Positions 9,266 to 18,581 are shown, numbered from the stretch's first letter. The stretch is 64,000 nucleotides of DNA from Porticoccus litoralis (GCF_030676955.1 NZ_JAUUUU010000003.1:248001-312000); one strand, 5' to 3'. Notes: generated by a model from the sequence alone, not told the origin. A program made the numbers and translations.

Positions 9266-9562
9266 TTAATTAGCATCCCCTACGGCTGCTTCGCGGGGAA
9301 TCTTCTGCGGAGCGTCGATGGTCAATGTTTTTTGCCTGCCGCTTTCCCCCCGCACGATCGATACCCGGCTTTTAGCAACGCCGAACCATTTGGCCATCAG
9401 CGCAACCAGATGTTGGTTAGCCTTGCCATCCACGGGCGGAGCGGTGATACGAATTTTCAACCTGTCGCCCTGAATGCCAACAATCTCATCGTTTGCCGCT
9501 CGAGGCTGTAGCTGGCAGTGCAGCAGCAGCGTCTTCCCCTGCCACTGGTAGTGATCTGGCAT
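9266..9562 (-). CDS. yggU: DUF167 family protein YggU
   Basis: The 98-residue small protein has the family core QGDRLKIRITAPPVDGKANQHL and a basic C-terminus. Its biochemical role is unknown. The start MPDHYQWQGK is chosen because the ATG (9560-9562) overlaps the yggT stop by one base (TGATG), which implies translational coupling. A much longer in-frame reading to 9775 only runs antisense through yggT coding sequence. It lies at the end of the likely yggS-proC-yggT-yggU unit, the same order as in other gammaproteobacteria. Confidence 0.9.
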   Translation of the reverse strand: MPDHYQWQGKTLLLHCQLQPRAANDEIVGIQGDRLKIRITAPPVDGKANQHLVALMAKWFGVAKSRVSIVRGESGRQKTLTIDAPQKIPREAAVGDAN

Positions 9563-10152
9563 CAGAAGCCGGGAACCAGGCCTGCCGGTGTGTGCAGGCT
9601 GCCGGCGATGCCGTTGAGAAAAATCTGTAGCATATTGATCACCAGGAACATGAAGATGGGTGACAGGTCGATGCCCCCCATTGGCGGGATGATTCTCTGG
9701 AATGGCTCCATCGCCGGACGTATCAGCTGATTCAGCAGAATCAATGCAGGGTGCTGGCTCTGGGGTGCGACCCAACTGACAATAATGATAATCAGCAGGC
9801 CATACAGATAAAGGTTCAGCATCAGGGATAGCATGCCGATCGTGCCCCAGGACAGCGCGTACAGTATGTTGACCATATCAAAGCCGTTGACCAGTGCAGT
9901 GATTTCAATGGCCAGTAGCTGACTCAGCAATGCCAGCACCAGACTGGCGAGATCAAAATTGCGGTAACTGGGAAACACCTTGCGCAAAGGTTTGCTGGGC
10001 AAGTGCGTGGCCTTGATCAGGAATTGGGAGATGGGGTTGTAAAAATCGGCCCTGGCCAGTTGTAACAGAAATCGCAACATGACCACTGCCAGATAAAAGC
10101 TACCTAGTGACTGGATTAGAAATGTTCCCGCCTGGGCGAAAGTCGTACTCAT
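9562..10152 (-). CDS. yggT: YggT family integral membrane protein
   Basis: The 196-residue protein has two copies of the YggT domain, each with paired hydrophobic helices: residues about 10-35 with 55-85, and 95-130 with 155-185. The family helps osmotic tolerance and cell-envelope processes in reports from E. coli and plastid homologues, but its mechanism is unknown. The two repeats share a RPLRK or RPAMEPFQRIIPPMGG type segment. The gene lies 20 bases after proC and overlaps yggU by one base, so the group is probably one transcript. Confidence 0.92.
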   Translation of the reverse strand: MSTTFAQAGTFLIQSLGSFYLAVVMLRFLLQLARADFYNPISQFLIKATHLPSKPLRKVFPSYRNFDLASLVLALLSQLLAIEITALVNGFDMVNILYALSWGTIGMLSLMLNLYLYGLLIIIIVSWVAPQSQHPALILLNQLIRPAMEPFQRIIPPMGGIDLSPIFMFLVINMLQIFLNGIAGSLHTPAGLVPGF

Positions 10153-10172
10153 GTTTTGTCCTGTCTTCTGGT

Positions 10173-10994
10173 TTAATCTGCCAGTTCGCTGGCCATTTCT
10201 CTGGCTCGCTCTGCTGCACCATTCATGGCTTTGCGGAACAGTGCTTCCAGGTCGCCTGACTCAAAGGTTTCAATGGCGCGCTGGGTGGTGCCGCCGGGCG
10301 AAGTGACACGGCGTCTCAGTTCGGCACTGTCTACATCGCTTTCAAGGGCCATTCTTGCTGCACCCAGTGCGGTTTGCAAGGTGAGCTGTCTGGCAACTTC
10401 CTCAGGCAAACCCAATTCCTCCCCAATGCGCTGCATAATCTCCATGACCAGAAAATAATAGGCGGGCCCACTGCCGGAGACGGCGGTGACCACATCGATA
10501 TCCGCTTCATTTTCCAGCCAGCAGACAATACCGACAGCCTGGAGAATCTGCTCGGCCAGGGCTTTTTGCTCTGCGCTTACCTGGCTATTGGCATAGAGTC
10601 CGCTGGCACCGGTTTGCACTAGGGCGGGGGTGTTGGGCATACAGCGAACAATGGGTAGCTCACCGCCAAGCCAGCCTGCAAGGGAATCCATGGATATGCC
10701 CGCAGCAATGGAAATGATCAGAGGGCGATGGTTGAGTGCACCGGCCAGTCCCTGCAGTACGCTCTTCATCACCTGTGGCTTAACCGCCAGTAAAATCACA
10801 TCTGCATCGGCGCAGGCCTGCGGGTTGTTGTCGCTGGTGTTGATGCCAAAGCTCTGGGCCAGTTTCAGGCGGCTCGCCTCGAGAGGGTCGGTCGCAGTGA
10901 TGGCATTGGCCGGGTAGCCTTTGTCCACCAGTCCACCGATCAGGCTGGTGGCCATATTGCCGCCACCGATGAAAGTCAGTTTGGGTTTGCTCAC
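10173..10994 (-). CDS. proC: Pyrroline-5-carboxylate reductase
   Basis: The 273-residue enzyme makes L-proline from pyrroline-5-carboxylate with NADPH. The N-terminal Rossmann motif FIGGGNMATSLIGGL and the C-terminal signature ending SPGGTTQRAIETFE are clear. The GTG at 10992-10994 is chosen: it has AAGGA six bases upstream and matches the E. coli length of about 269. Another GTG at 11021 would add nine residues. The gene sits between yggS (11 bases after its stop) and yggT. Confidence 0.95.
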   Translation of the reverse strand: MSKPKLTFIGGGNMATSLIGGLVDKGYPANAITATDPLEASRLKLAQSFGINTSDNNPQACADADVILLAVKPQVMKSVLQGLAGALNHRPLIISIAAGISMDSLAGWLGGELPIVRCMPNTPALVQTGASGLYANSQVSAEQKALAEQILQAVGIVCWLENEADIDVVTAVSGSGPAYYFLVMEIMQRIGEELGLPEEVARQLTLQTALGAARMALESDVDSAELRRRVTSPGGTTQRAIETFESGDLEALFRKAMNGAAERAREMASELAD

Positions 10995-11032
10995 TATGAT
11001 TCCTTGGTCGATTGCTGTCACAAATTCTCTTG

Positions 11033-11734
11033 TTAGGTTTGGGGTTGCCGGGGGCCAAATATGCCAGTTCCAACCCTGACAATGGTTGCGCCTGCTGCGA
11101 TGGCCGCCTGCAGATCATTGCTCATCCCCATGGAAAGTGTATCCAATGTTGCAAGCTGGGTGGAGCTTTGCAGCTCGCGCATCAGTTTGGCGACTTGGGT
11201 AAAGGAGCCCAGTTGAACGGCATAGTCATCACTTTTAACAGGGATCGCCATCAGGCCTCGCAGTTTCAGGTTGGGCAGCGCCATAATGCTTTTCGCCAAC
11301 GGTGCCACATCCTGTAATGCCACGCCGGATTTGCTGTCCTCATCCTGGAGGTTGACCTGAATGCAAACATTCAGGGGTTCGCAGTTTGCAGGTCGCTGTT
11401 CACTCAGTCGCTCTGCGATGCGTTGGCGGTCAATACTGTGAACCCAGTCAAACTGCTCAGCGACTTTTCGTGTTTTATTTGTCTGTAGTGGGCCGATAAA
11501 GTGCCAGCACAGGTCCGTGAGGTCTGCCAGAGCCTCCTGCTTCAAGAGGGCTTCCTGCAGGTAGTTTTCACCAAAGTGACGTTGGCCTGCTTTGTAGCAT
11601 TCGCGGATGGCACTGGCGGGGTGAGCCTTACTAACAGCCAGCAAATGAATCCCCTCAGGATTCCTGCAGGCCAGCTTGGCTGCTGCGTGAATCTGTTGGT
11701 AAACATGTTGAAGATTGTCGGCTATAGTAGGCAT
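11033..11734 (-). CDS. yggS: YggS family PLP homeostasis protein
   Basis: The 233-residue protein is a PLP-binding, alanine-racemase-fold protein (PLPBP) that controls vitamin B6 and amino-acid balance and has no known enzymatic activity. The PLP lysine lies in HLLAVSKAHPA, and the motifs FGENYLQEA, HFIGPLQTNKTR and LSMGMSNDLQAAI are conserved. The ATG at 11732-11734 gives the family length; the longer reading to 11938 runs antisense over pilT. It is divergent from pilT with 70 bp between them, the arrangement known from Pseudomonas. Confidence 0.95.
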   Translation of the reverse strand: MPTIADNLQHVYQQIHAAAKLACRNPEGIHLLAVSKAHPASAIRECYKAGQRHFGENYLQEALLKQEALADLTDLCWHFIGPLQTNKTRKVAEQFDWVHSIDRQRIAERLSEQRPANCEPLNVCIQVNLQDEDSKSGVALQDVAPLAKSIMALPNLKLRGLMAIPVKSDDYAVQLGSFTQVAKLMRELQSSTQLATLDTLSMGMSNDLQAAIAAGATIVRVGTGIFGPRQPQT

Positions 11735-11804
11735 ATGCTTGCTCAAGGCCGTCCTGCGGCTCCCGGAAGAGCGGTAGGTTAACCCAGAATTACAGGAATA
11801 ACTC

Positions 11805-12839
11805 ATGGATATTACGGAATTGCTGGCGTTCAGCGTTAAACAGGGTTCATCGGATTTGCATATCTCTGCCGGGTTGCCCCCGATGATCAGGATTGACGGT
11901 GATATGCGAAGAGTGAACTTGCCTCCCATGGAGCACAAGGAAGTTCACCAGTTAATCTACGACATTATGAACGACAAGCAGCGTCGCGATTATGAAGAGT
12001 TTCTGGAAACAGACTTTTCATTTGAAGTGCCCGGCGTTGCGCGTTTCCGGGTTAACGCATTCAACCAGAACCGCGGTGCGGCGGGGGTATTCCGTACCAT
12101 TCCCTCCCGGGTGCTTACCCTGGAGGACCTGGGTTTTGGCCAGGTTTTCAGAAGCCTGTCCATGTTGCCACGTGGTCTGGTGCTGGTCACCGGCCCTACC
12201 GGTTCCGGTAAATCAACCTCCTTGGCGGCCATGGTGGATTACGTCAACGAGAACCGCTACCAGCATATCTTGACCATTGAAGACCCCATCGAATTCGTAC
12301 ACGAGAGTAAAAAATGCCTCGTTAACCAGCGAGAAGTACACCGTGATACCCACGGTTTTAGTGAGGCGTTGCGTTCAGCCCTGCGGGAAGACCCGGATAT
12401 TATCCTGGTGGGTGAGATGCGTGACCTGGAAACCATTCGCTTGGCACTGACGGCCGCGGAAACCGGTCACCTGGTATTTGGCACCCTGCATACCACGTCG
12501 GCGGCAAAAACCATCGACCGGATTGTCGACGTATTTCCCGCTGCGGAAAAACCCATGGTTCGTTCCATGTTGTCGGAGTCGCTGCAGGCAGTGATCTCCC
12601 AGACGCTGATGAAAAAAATTGGTGGCGGCAGGATTGCCGCCCACGAAATCATGATCGGTACACCGGCCATTCGTAACCTGATTCGTGAGGACAAGGTGGC
12701 GCAGATGTACTCAGCCATTCAGACGGGGGCATCACACGGTATGCAGACCATGGACCAGAATCTGCACCGCTTGGTTAGCCAGAAAGTGATCACCACTGAA
12801 GTGGCTAAAGAAAAAGCGAAGATGCCGGATGAGTTCTGA
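11805..12839 (+). CDS. pilT: Type IV pilus retraction ATPase PilT
   Basis: The 344-residue hexameric ATPase drives pilus retraction and twitching motility at the cytoplasmic face of the inner membrane. Walker A GPTGSGKST is at residues 130-138, then EDPIEFVH (Asp box), the Walker B region ILVGEMRDLETI and the His box HLVFGTLHT. The C-terminal PilT signature AIRNLIREDKVAQ is present. It starts 70 bp from yggS. pilU follows 65 bp later, so the pair is probably co-transcribed. Confidence 0.98.
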   Translation: MDITELLAFSVKQGSSDLHISAGLPPMIRIDGDMRRVNLPPMEHKEVHQLIYDIMNDKQRRDYEEFLETDFSFEVPGVARFRVNAFNQNRGAAGVFRTIPSRVLTLEDLGFGQVFRSLSMLPRGLVLVTGPTGSGKSTSLAAMVDYVNENRYQHILTIEDPIEFVHESKKCLVNQREVHRDTHGFSEALRSALREDPDIILVGEMRDLETIRLALTAAETGHLVFGTLHTTSAAKTIDRIVDVFPAAEKPMVRSMLSESLQAVISQTLMKKIGGGRIAAHEIMIGTPAIRNLIREDKVAQMYSAIQTGASHGMQTMDQNLHRLVSQKVITTEVAKEKAKMPDEF

Positions 12840-12904
12840 TCGGCAGATAGCTTGTCGCTAATCAGTAGGCCGGGGCCTGAAAAATAGCAGTTTGGGAGAA
12901 AATA

Positions 12905-14047
12905 ATGGATTTTGATGTACTGTTGAAATTAATGGTCGAGAAAGAGGCATCCGACTTGTTTATCACCACTGGCGTTGCGCCCAGTATCAAGGTCAACGGT
13001 GTTATCGTCCCAGTGGGTAAAACACCGCTGACGCCTGAAAAGGCGCATCAGGTGGTCGAAAGCATCATGGATGAGAAGCAGCGCAAAGAGTACCGCGAAA
13101 AGAAAGAGCTGAACTTTGCGATCGGTCGTCCCGGCGTTGGGCGGTTCCGTGTAAGTGCCTTTGTGCAGCGCAATGAATGCGGCATGGTCTTGCGCCGCAT
13201 TGAAACTATCATTCCGACCGTAGAACAGTTACAGCTGCCTCCCATTCTCAATGAGCTGGTGATGACCAAGCGCGGCATCATTATTTTCGTGGGTGCCACC
13301 GGTACGGGTAAGTCCACCTCACTGGCAGCGATGATCGGTCACCGCAATCGCACCAGTCGCGGCCACATTATCTCTGTTGAGGATCCGATCGAATTTGTGC
13401 ACCAGCACGAAGGCTGTATCGTGACCCAGCGCGAGGTGGGTGTGGATACGGAATCCTTTGAAGTGGCTCTGCGCAACACCTTGCGTCAGGCCCCGGATGT
13501 GATTCTGATTGGTGAGATCCGGACACCGGAAACCATGGAGCACGCTATTACGTTTGCGGAAACCGGTCACCTGGTGCTGGCGACACTGCACGCTAACAAC
13601 GCTAACCAGGCGCTGGATCGCATCCAGCACTTCTTCCCGCCCGAGCGCCATGGGCAGTTGTGGATGGATCTGTCACTCAACCTGAAAGCGATGGTTGCGC
13701 AGCAATTGATTCCCCTGGCTGATGGCAGCGGCCGTCGGGCAGCCATTGAAATCCTGATCAACACCCCGCTGGCGGGGGATATGATCCGCAAAGGTGAAGT
13801 CCACAAACTCAAGGAGTTGATGACGCGCTCCACAGAACACGGTATGCAGACTTTCGACCAGGCCCTGTACAAGCTCTATGAAGAAGGGTTGATTACCTAC
13901 GAAGATGCCATGCTGCACGCAGATTCGAAAAACGACCTGAGGCTGCTTATCAAGCTACAGTCGGATAGTGATGCGGGTTATTTGTCTAATGCAGCGGATG
14001 AGCTCCAGGTGGAGGAAGATCAGGAAGACCGTATCAACCGTTTCTGA
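12905..14047 (+). CDS. pilU: PilT-like ATPase PilU
   Basis: This 380-residue PilT paralogue supports PilT-dependent retraction. Walker A is GATGTGKST, followed by EDPIEFVHQHEGC, ILIGEIRTPETM and HLVLATLHANN. The C-terminus extends about 30 residues beyond PilT and is acidic (LQVEEDQEDRINRF), as in Pseudomonas PilU. The start ATG is preceded by TTTGGGAGAAAATA. The gene is convergent with yqgF, whose stop is 22 bases away. Confidence 0.97.
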   Translation: MDFDVLLKLMVEKEASDLFITTGVAPSIKVNGVIVPVGKTPLTPEKAHQVVESIMDEKQRKEYREKKELNFAIGRPGVGRFRVSAFVQRNECGMVLRRIETIIPTVEQLQLPPILNELVMTKRGIIIFVGATGTGKSTSLAAMIGHRNRTSRGHIISVEDPIEFVHQHEGCIVTQREVGVDTESFEVALRNTLRQAPDVILIGEIRTPETMEHAITFAETGHLVLATLHANNANQALDRIQHFFPPERHGQLWMDLSLNLKAMVAQQLIPLADGSGRRAAIEILINTPLAGDMIRKGEVHKLKELMTRSTEHGMQTFDQALYKLYEEGLITYEDAMLHADSKNDLRLLIKLQSDSDAGYLSNAADELQVEEDQEDRINRF

Positions 14048-14068
14048 TCCCTGGCTACACGGCTGTTG

Positions 14069-14539
14069 TCAGGGTGCTGTGGCGATAGCGGGGTCCGAAA
14101 GCCAGTCTTGCAGGATGATGACTGCCGCCAGGTCGTCCACCGGGTTCTGTTTGTAGCTGCTTGAACGTTTCCCTTGGGACTGCAGCTGGCCTTTCGCGGC
14201 GAAGGTGGACAGGCGTTCATCAACCATGCTGACGGGCAGGCCAAAGCGACCATGCAGTCGGCGTGCAAACTTGCGTGCGCGCTGGCAGAAGTCGCTTTCT
14301 GTGCCGTCCATATTCAGGGGTAGGCCCACCAGTAATTGGTCGGGCCGCCATTCCGATAGTAACTGTTCAATGTGTTCCCAGTTGGGTATGCCATCCCGGG
14401 CCTTTAATACGGCGAGGGGGTTAGCGCTGTTGGTCAGGGTCTGGCCCACGGCCACGCCAATCTGGCCAGTACCAAAATCAAAGGCCAGCAGGCAGCGGGG
14501 ACGAGTAGGGTTGTCAGTGGTATCAGGCGTGCCCGGCAT
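14069..14539 (-). CDS. yqgF: Putative pre-16S rRNA nuclease YqgF/RuvX
   Basis: The 156-residue RNase H-fold protein belongs to the YqgF family, which is linked to processing of the 16S rRNA 5' end. The motif LAFDFGTGQIGVAVGQ and the VDERLSTFAAK and NPVDDLAAVIILQDWL segments carry the metal-binding acidic residues. It overlaps the yqgE stop by 17 bases and belongs to the minus-strand unit gshB-tonB-yqgE-yqgF. A ten-residue N-terminal stretch precedes the first strand, so the true start could be slightly downstream. Confidence 0.94.
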   Translation of the reverse strand: MPGTPDTTDNPTRPRCLLAFDFGTGQIGVAVGQTLTNSANPLAVLKARDGIPNWEHIEQLLSEWRPDQLLVGLPLNMDGTESDFCQRARKFARRLHGRFGLPVSMVDERLSTFAAKGQLQSQGKRSSSYKQNPVDDLAAVIILQDWLSDPAIATAP

Positions 14540-15104
14540 TGGAGCTCAACAGGTTGAGGTCGATGCCGATTTTGGCGGCAGCGGCGTTGGCGCGTTGCTC
14601 GCAGGGCACGTTGAAAATGATGTCGGCATCACCGGGTACGGTTAACCAGGCATTATTGGCCAGCTCTTCTTCAAGCTGACCGGGACCCCATCCGGCATAA
14701 CCCAGGGTCACAAGCATGTCGTCGGGCCCCTGCTCTTCAGCAATATCAGTGATGATATCCCGTGATGAGGTGAGGCAGATCTCATTGGAAATTGGCAAAG
14801 TAGCTTCCCACTCCCGTAAGACTTTCCGGTGCAGGACAAAACCGCGGTCGATCTGTACCGGGCCGCCTGACATCAGGGGCGCCTCTCCGACTCTGGGGGA
14901 ATAGGTGAGTTCAAATTGCTCAAATATCTGACTCAGGGGAATTTCCAGGGGGTTGTTGATCACCAGCCCCATGGCGCCATCTTCCGAGTGATCGCAGATG
15001 TAGATAATAGAGTGGGAGAAATTGGGATCATGCAAACCCGGCATGGCTACCAGAAAGTGATTGGCCAAGCTTTGGTAATCTTTCTCACTAACACTGTTTT
15101 CCAT
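14523..15104 (-). CDS. yqgE: YqgE/AlgH family protein
   Basis: The 193-residue UPF0301 protein is named after AlgH, a reported alginate regulator in Pseudomonas; its biochemical role is unknown. The family signatures FLVAMPGLHDPNFSHSIIYI, GLVINNP and GGPVQIDRGFVLH are all clear. It lies 60 bases after the TonB-like gene and overlaps yqgF. The order yqgF-yqgE-tonB-gshB matches PA0404-PA0407 in Pseudomonas aeruginosa. Confidence 0.94.
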   Translation of the reverse strand: MENSVSEKDYQSLANHFLVAMPGLHDPNFSHSIIYICDHSEDGAMGLVINNPLEIPLSQIFEQFELTYSPRVGEAPLMSGGPVQIDRGFVLHRKVLREWEATLPISNEICLTSSRDIITDIAEEQGPDDMLVTLGYAGWGPGQLEEELANNAWLTVPGDADIIFNVPCEQRANAAAAKIGIDLNLLSSNAGHA

Positions 15105-15164
15105 AGGGTTAGTATGGGCCTGATAGTTGGGATTACAAGTCTCTTCAGCGCAAATTCAAGCCGT

Positions 15165-16040
15165 TTAATTCTCGGTATTCAGGCGATGACCCGGCTCAAA
15201 GCGCCAGGTACGGATAATCTCCAGTTTGTCCCATTGCGCCATTTCCGGAGGAAAGGGTGCAAAGGGTGAGGCGAGCCTTACCGTGCGAACGGCTGCCAGA
15301 TCCAGCACTCTCTGGCCTGAGCTGAGCAGAATCTCAATGCTGTCTACCGAGCCGTCGGGCAACAATGTCACTGCCAGCCTGAGGTCACCGTAAATGGCAT
15401 TGCGACGGGCTTCTTCCGGGTAATTTTTGTTTCCAACCACTTCGATGCGGTCAATCCAGTATTGCAGGTAGCCCGCATGTTCTGCCGCCATGGTGCTGGC
15501 GGAGGTGACGCGCAGTACCCGGGGGAGTTTGCTGTACTGTCGCTGCTGCTGGTCAAGTTTTGCCTTGAGACTGGCAAATTCCATCTGTGCTGCCGGGGGA
15601 AGAGAGGGGGTCGCCGGCGTTTCTCTGGTTTCCTTTACTTCCTGCTCGCTGGATGAAGCGCTGCTGCTTGCCGTGGTACTGATGACAGGGTTTGCCCCTG
15701 TTTTCGCTTGCTGCTGGTGCTGCTGAGGTTGTGCCCCTGTCTTTTTAAGTTGGGAGTCCACGAGTTCCGGAATGCGATCGGTGGTCAGTTCCTGTGCTTC
15801 CTGCTGGTCTCCACTGCCCTGTTGATTGTGTTGTGCCAGAAAGTCCGCTTTTTCGGGTTTTTCTTCAACCCGGTGCTGGGCAAGAGTGACTTCCAGTGTC
15901 GGCGCCTGGGCATTGTGCTGGTAGAGCTTGAAGCCGATACCAAAGATCAACAGTGCATGAATGGCAATGGCGAGAAACAGTGAAAACCCCATGCGATCTG
16001 GCTGGTCTTCATTGCGTGTGTGTTCAAAGCTGATTGCCAT
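15165..16040 (-). CDS. Energy transducer TonB (TonB3-like)
   Basis: The 291-residue protein has one N-terminal membrane helix (about residues 18-40, FSLFLAIAIHALLIFGIGFK), a Gln/Glu-rich periplasmic linker and a C-terminal TonB domain. That domain carries YPEEARRNAIYGDLRLAV and ends in TWRFEPGH. In Pseudomonas aeruginosa the gene at this spot is tonB3, which is needed for twitching motility and pilus assembly; the same position beside gshB and pilG supports that role here. The start overlaps the gshB stop by one base. No exbB or exbD is nearby. Confidence 0.85.
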   Translation of the reverse strand: MAISFEHTRNEDQPDRMGFSLFLAIAIHALLIFGIGFKLYQHNAQAPTLEVTLAQHRVEEKPEKADFLAQHNQQGSGDQQEAQELTTDRIPELVDSQLKKTGAQPQQHQQQAKTGANPVISTTASSSASSSEQEVKETRETPATPSLPPAAQMEFASLKAKLDQQQRQYSKLPRVLRVTSASTMAAEHAGYLQYWIDRIEVVGNKNYPEEARRNAIYGDLRLAVTLLPDGSVDSIEILLSSGQRVLDLAAVRTVRLASPFAPFPPEMAQWDKLEIIRTWRFEPGHRLNTEN

Positions 16041-16987
16041 CAGGAAAGTCTCTTGGCGATGGCGTCCATCAGCTTGCCGCCAATATCGGTATCCTGCTCA
16101 CGGTTGATCTCCCGGGCACAGGTGGGGCTGGTGATATTGATTTCTGTCAGGTAGTCACCAATCACGTCGAGTCCGGCAAACAGGATGCCCTTGTCTTTCA
16201 GGACAGGACCGATCTGAGCGGCAATCCAGCGGTCGCGATCGCTGAGGGGGCGAACCACACCGGAGCCCCCGGCCGCCAGGTTGCCGCGCAGTTCGCCTTT
16301 TGCTGGGATGCGGGCCAGGCAGTAGGGGATGGGTTCGCCGTCCACCATCAGGATACGTTTATCGCCGTTGCTGATATCGGGAATAAACTTTTGCGCCATG
16401 ATGGTTTGCTGACCGTGTTGCGTGAGCATCTCGATAATCACACTGAGATTGGGGTCGTCGGGGCGCACTCGAAAAACGGCCGTACCGCCCATGCCGTCGA
16501 GGGGCTTGTAGACCACATCGTCATGCAGTTGGCGAAATGCCTTTAGTTGTTTTGGGTCACGGCTTACCAGCAGCGGGGGAGAACACTCCGGAAACAGGGT
16601 GGCAAATACTTTCTCGTTGCAGTCCCTGAGACTCTGGGGTTTGTTGACCACCAGTGTGCCGAGCCTTTCAGCCGCCTCAAGAATGTAAGTGGTGTAGATA
16701 TACTCGCTGTCAAACGGCGGGTCTTTGCGCATGATGATGGCGTCGAGAGAAGCCAGTGGCTCCTGGCGGCGCTCATCGAGCTTGAACCAGCTTTCAGGGT
16801 CGTCATACACCTCCAGAGGTGCCATGCTGGCAGTGGCTTCGCCATTCTCGATGGCCAGCCAGGACTGTTCCATGTACATCAACTGCCAGCCCTGTTGTTG
16901 GGCAGCCAGCAGCAGCACCAGTGTGGTGTCCTTCTTCGGGTTGATTTTTTCGATGGGGTCCATCACAACCCCAAGAGTTCTCGTCAT
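16040..16987 (-). CDS. gshB: Glutathione synthetase
   Basis: The ATP-grasp enzyme joins gamma-glutamylcysteine and glycine, the last step of glutathione synthesis. At 315 residues it matches E. coli GshB (316). The start MTRTLGVVMDPIEKINPKKD aligns with the usual family N-terminus, and the ATG at 16985-16987 has AAGG seven bases upstream; an upstream in-frame GTG at 17005 is less likely. Conserved parts include the PLDGMGGTAVFRV grasp region and GDYLTEINITSPT. It is divergent from pilG. Confidence 0.95.
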   Translation of the reverse strand: MTRTLGVVMDPIEKINPKKDTTLVLLLAAQQQGWQLMYMEQSWLAIENGEATASMAPLEVYDDPESWFKLDERRQEPLASLDAIIMRKDPPFDSEYIYTTYILEAAERLGTLVVNKPQSLRDCNEKVFATLFPECSPPLLVSRDPKQLKAFRQLHDDVVYKPLDGMGGTAVFRVRPDDPNLSVIIEMLTQHGQQTIMAQKFIPDISNGDKRILMVDGEPIPYCLARIPAKGELRGNLAAGGSGVVRPLSDRDRWIAAQIGPVLKDKGILFAGLDVIGDYLTEINITSPTCAREINREQDTDIGGKLMDAIAKRLS

Positions 16988-17225
16988 AACTGTTACCTTT
17001 GTCACGCCACGAAAAAGGACTTGTTCTATAAGATGTCAAAGCAGTGGCGGATTTATCGACTAAAGGTAAGGGCACCGGTGTGCAAGCGCAACTGCCAAAC
17101 GTAAAAACTGTGTTCAGTGTTTTATGGCGGCGGGCTGTTATAGATAAAACCAAGTGATTGTGTTACATAATCCACTGCCTTTTTTGAAAGGCTGGCGTAT
17201 TCACAACATAACGGGGCAAGCAGCA

Positions 17226-17681
17226 ATGGAAGAACAATACAGTGGTTTGAAAGTCATGGTCATTGATGACAGTAATACCATACGTCGGACTGCGGAAACC
17301 CTCCTCAGTAAGGCCGGGTGTGAAGTTATCACCGCCATTGACGGTTTCGATTCACTTTCCAAAATTGCCGACAACATACCCAGCGTTATTTTCGTGGATA
17401 TCATGATGCCGCGATTGGATGGTTATCAGACCTGCGCCCTGATCAAGAACAACAGCCAGTTTAAACATATTCCGGTAATCATGCTTTCAAGTAAGGACGG
17501 TCTTTTTGATAAAGCCAAAGGCCGTATTGTGGGGGCAGACGATTACCTGACTAAACCTTTTAGTAAAACAGAGTTGTTTGAAGCGTTGGACAGGTTCTCC
17601 AATAGCGAGGCAGCTGATGAAGTGCCGGAAAGCATGGATAGTCCAGCCGGGGGGACAGATGGCGAGAATATTGATCGTTGA
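17226..17681 (+). CDS. pilG: Twitching motility response regulator PilG
   Basis: The single-domain receiver protein is one output of the Pil-Chp pathway and promotes pilus extension in Pseudomonas. The receiver core is intact: acidic pair IDDS at residues 13-16, phospho-Asp at residue 58 (VDIMMPRLDGY) and Lys in DYLTKPF. The ATG at 17226 is chosen over an upstream in-frame start because EEQYSGLKVMVIDD matches the usual N-terminus. About 30 residues follow the receiver fold, acidic and Pro-rich. The 220-bp gap to gshB should hold the operon promoter. The 3' end overlaps pilH by 23 bases. Confidence 0.94.
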   Translation: MEEQYSGLKVMVIDDSNTIRRTAETLLSKAGCEVITAIDGFDSLSKIADNIPSVIFVDIMMPRLDGYQTCALIKNNSQFKHIPVIMLSSKDGLFDKAKGRIVGADDYLTKPFSKTELFEALDRFSNSEAADEVPESMDSPAGGTDGENIDR

Positions 17682-18021
17682 TGATTCACCAACAGAAACC
17701 CATCAACTTGCGGGTCTGTTGCAAAAAAATGGCTACGAGGTACTGGCGGCCATAAGCGGAGAGGATGGCCTGGTGCTGGCAGCAAAAGAACAGCCGGATG
17801 CCATTCTCATGGATATTGTCTTGCCGGGAGTGAACGGTTTTCAAACCACGCGGCAATTAAGCAAGGCGAGTGAAACCGAGCATATTCCCGTGATTATTGT
17901 TACCACCAAAGATCAGGATACCGATAAGGTATGGGGTATGCGTCAGGGGGCCAAAGCCTACCTGACCAAACCTGTCAGTGAAAAAAGCCTGATCAGTGTT
18001 CTCAAGGAAGTGATCAGCTAA
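17659..18021 (+). CDS. pilH: Twitching motility response regulator PilH
   Basis: This 120-residue stand-alone receiver domain has phospho-Asp at residue 52 (LMDIVLPGVNGFQ), the acidic pair VDDS near residue 8, and Lys in AYLTKPVSEK. In Pseudomonas PilH tunes pilus retraction and dampens the Chp signal. The start MARILIVDDS gives the family length, so the longer reading from 17578 is not used. It overlaps the pilG 3' end by 23 bases, which suggests coupled translation. Confidence 0.95.
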   Translation: MARILIVDDSPTETHQLAGLLQKNGYEVLAAISGEDGLVLAAKEQPDAILMDIVLPGVNGFQTTRQLSKASETEHIPVIIVTTKDQDTDKVWGMRQGAKAYLTKPVSEKSLISVLKEVIS

Positions 18022-18041
18022 ATGTTAGTCACTGTCTGGCC

Positions 18042-18581
18042 ATGACAAATCAGCGCACGCCGTTCAAGGTGTTGGTTTCACTTGCCCAGCGTTATGCTGA
18101 AAATGCTAGAAGCCTTCCCGCCCAACAGGATATTGTCGCAACGCGCAAGGTGGTGTGTTTTTCACTGCTCGGTCACAACTTGGCCATGCCTCTGGAAGAA
18201 CTGGTCGAAATTATCGAAATGCCACAGTACACCTCGCTGCCAAGGGTGAAGCCCTGGGTGATGGGTATGGCAAACCTGCGGGGCCGGTTGTTGCCGATTA
18301 TCAACCTGGCGGCATTTCTTGGCAGTCAATTATCCGGAACAACGAAAACCCAGCGCGTCATTGTGATCGAGATGTTCGGTGTTTTTCTGGGGCTGGCGGT
18401 AGATCAGGTGCATGGAATGCGGCACTTCAAGGTGGACACCTTTACCCGTCGGGCAGCATTGGTTCCCGAGCCAGTGGTGCTTTATGCAGAGGGCAGTTTT
18501 GTGCAGCCGGACAGTACCTGGGTATTGCTGCGGCTGGGACCGCTTCTGAGTGACCCTCGTTTTATGGCGGTGGCAGCTTAG
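18042..18581 (+). CDS. pilI: CheW-like coupling protein PilI
   Basis: The 179-residue CheW-domain protein couples the PilJ receptor to the ChpA kinase. The CheW fold spans about residues 35-175, with LEELVEIIEMPQYTSLPRVKPWVMGMANLRG and the LPIINLAAFLG segment typical for PilI. It sits 20 bases after pilH and 73 bases before pilJ. No ribosome-binding site stands out, so expression may depend on coupling to pilH. Confidence 0.94.
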   Translation: MTNQRTPFKVLVSLAQRYAENARSLPAQQDIVATRKVVCFSLLGHNLAMPLEELVEIIEMPQYTSLPRVKPWVMGMANLRGRLLPIINLAAFLGSQLSGTTKTQRVIVIEMFGVFLGLAVDQVHGMRHFKVDTFTRRAALVPEPVVLYAEGSFVQPDSTWVLLRLGPLLSDPRFMAVAA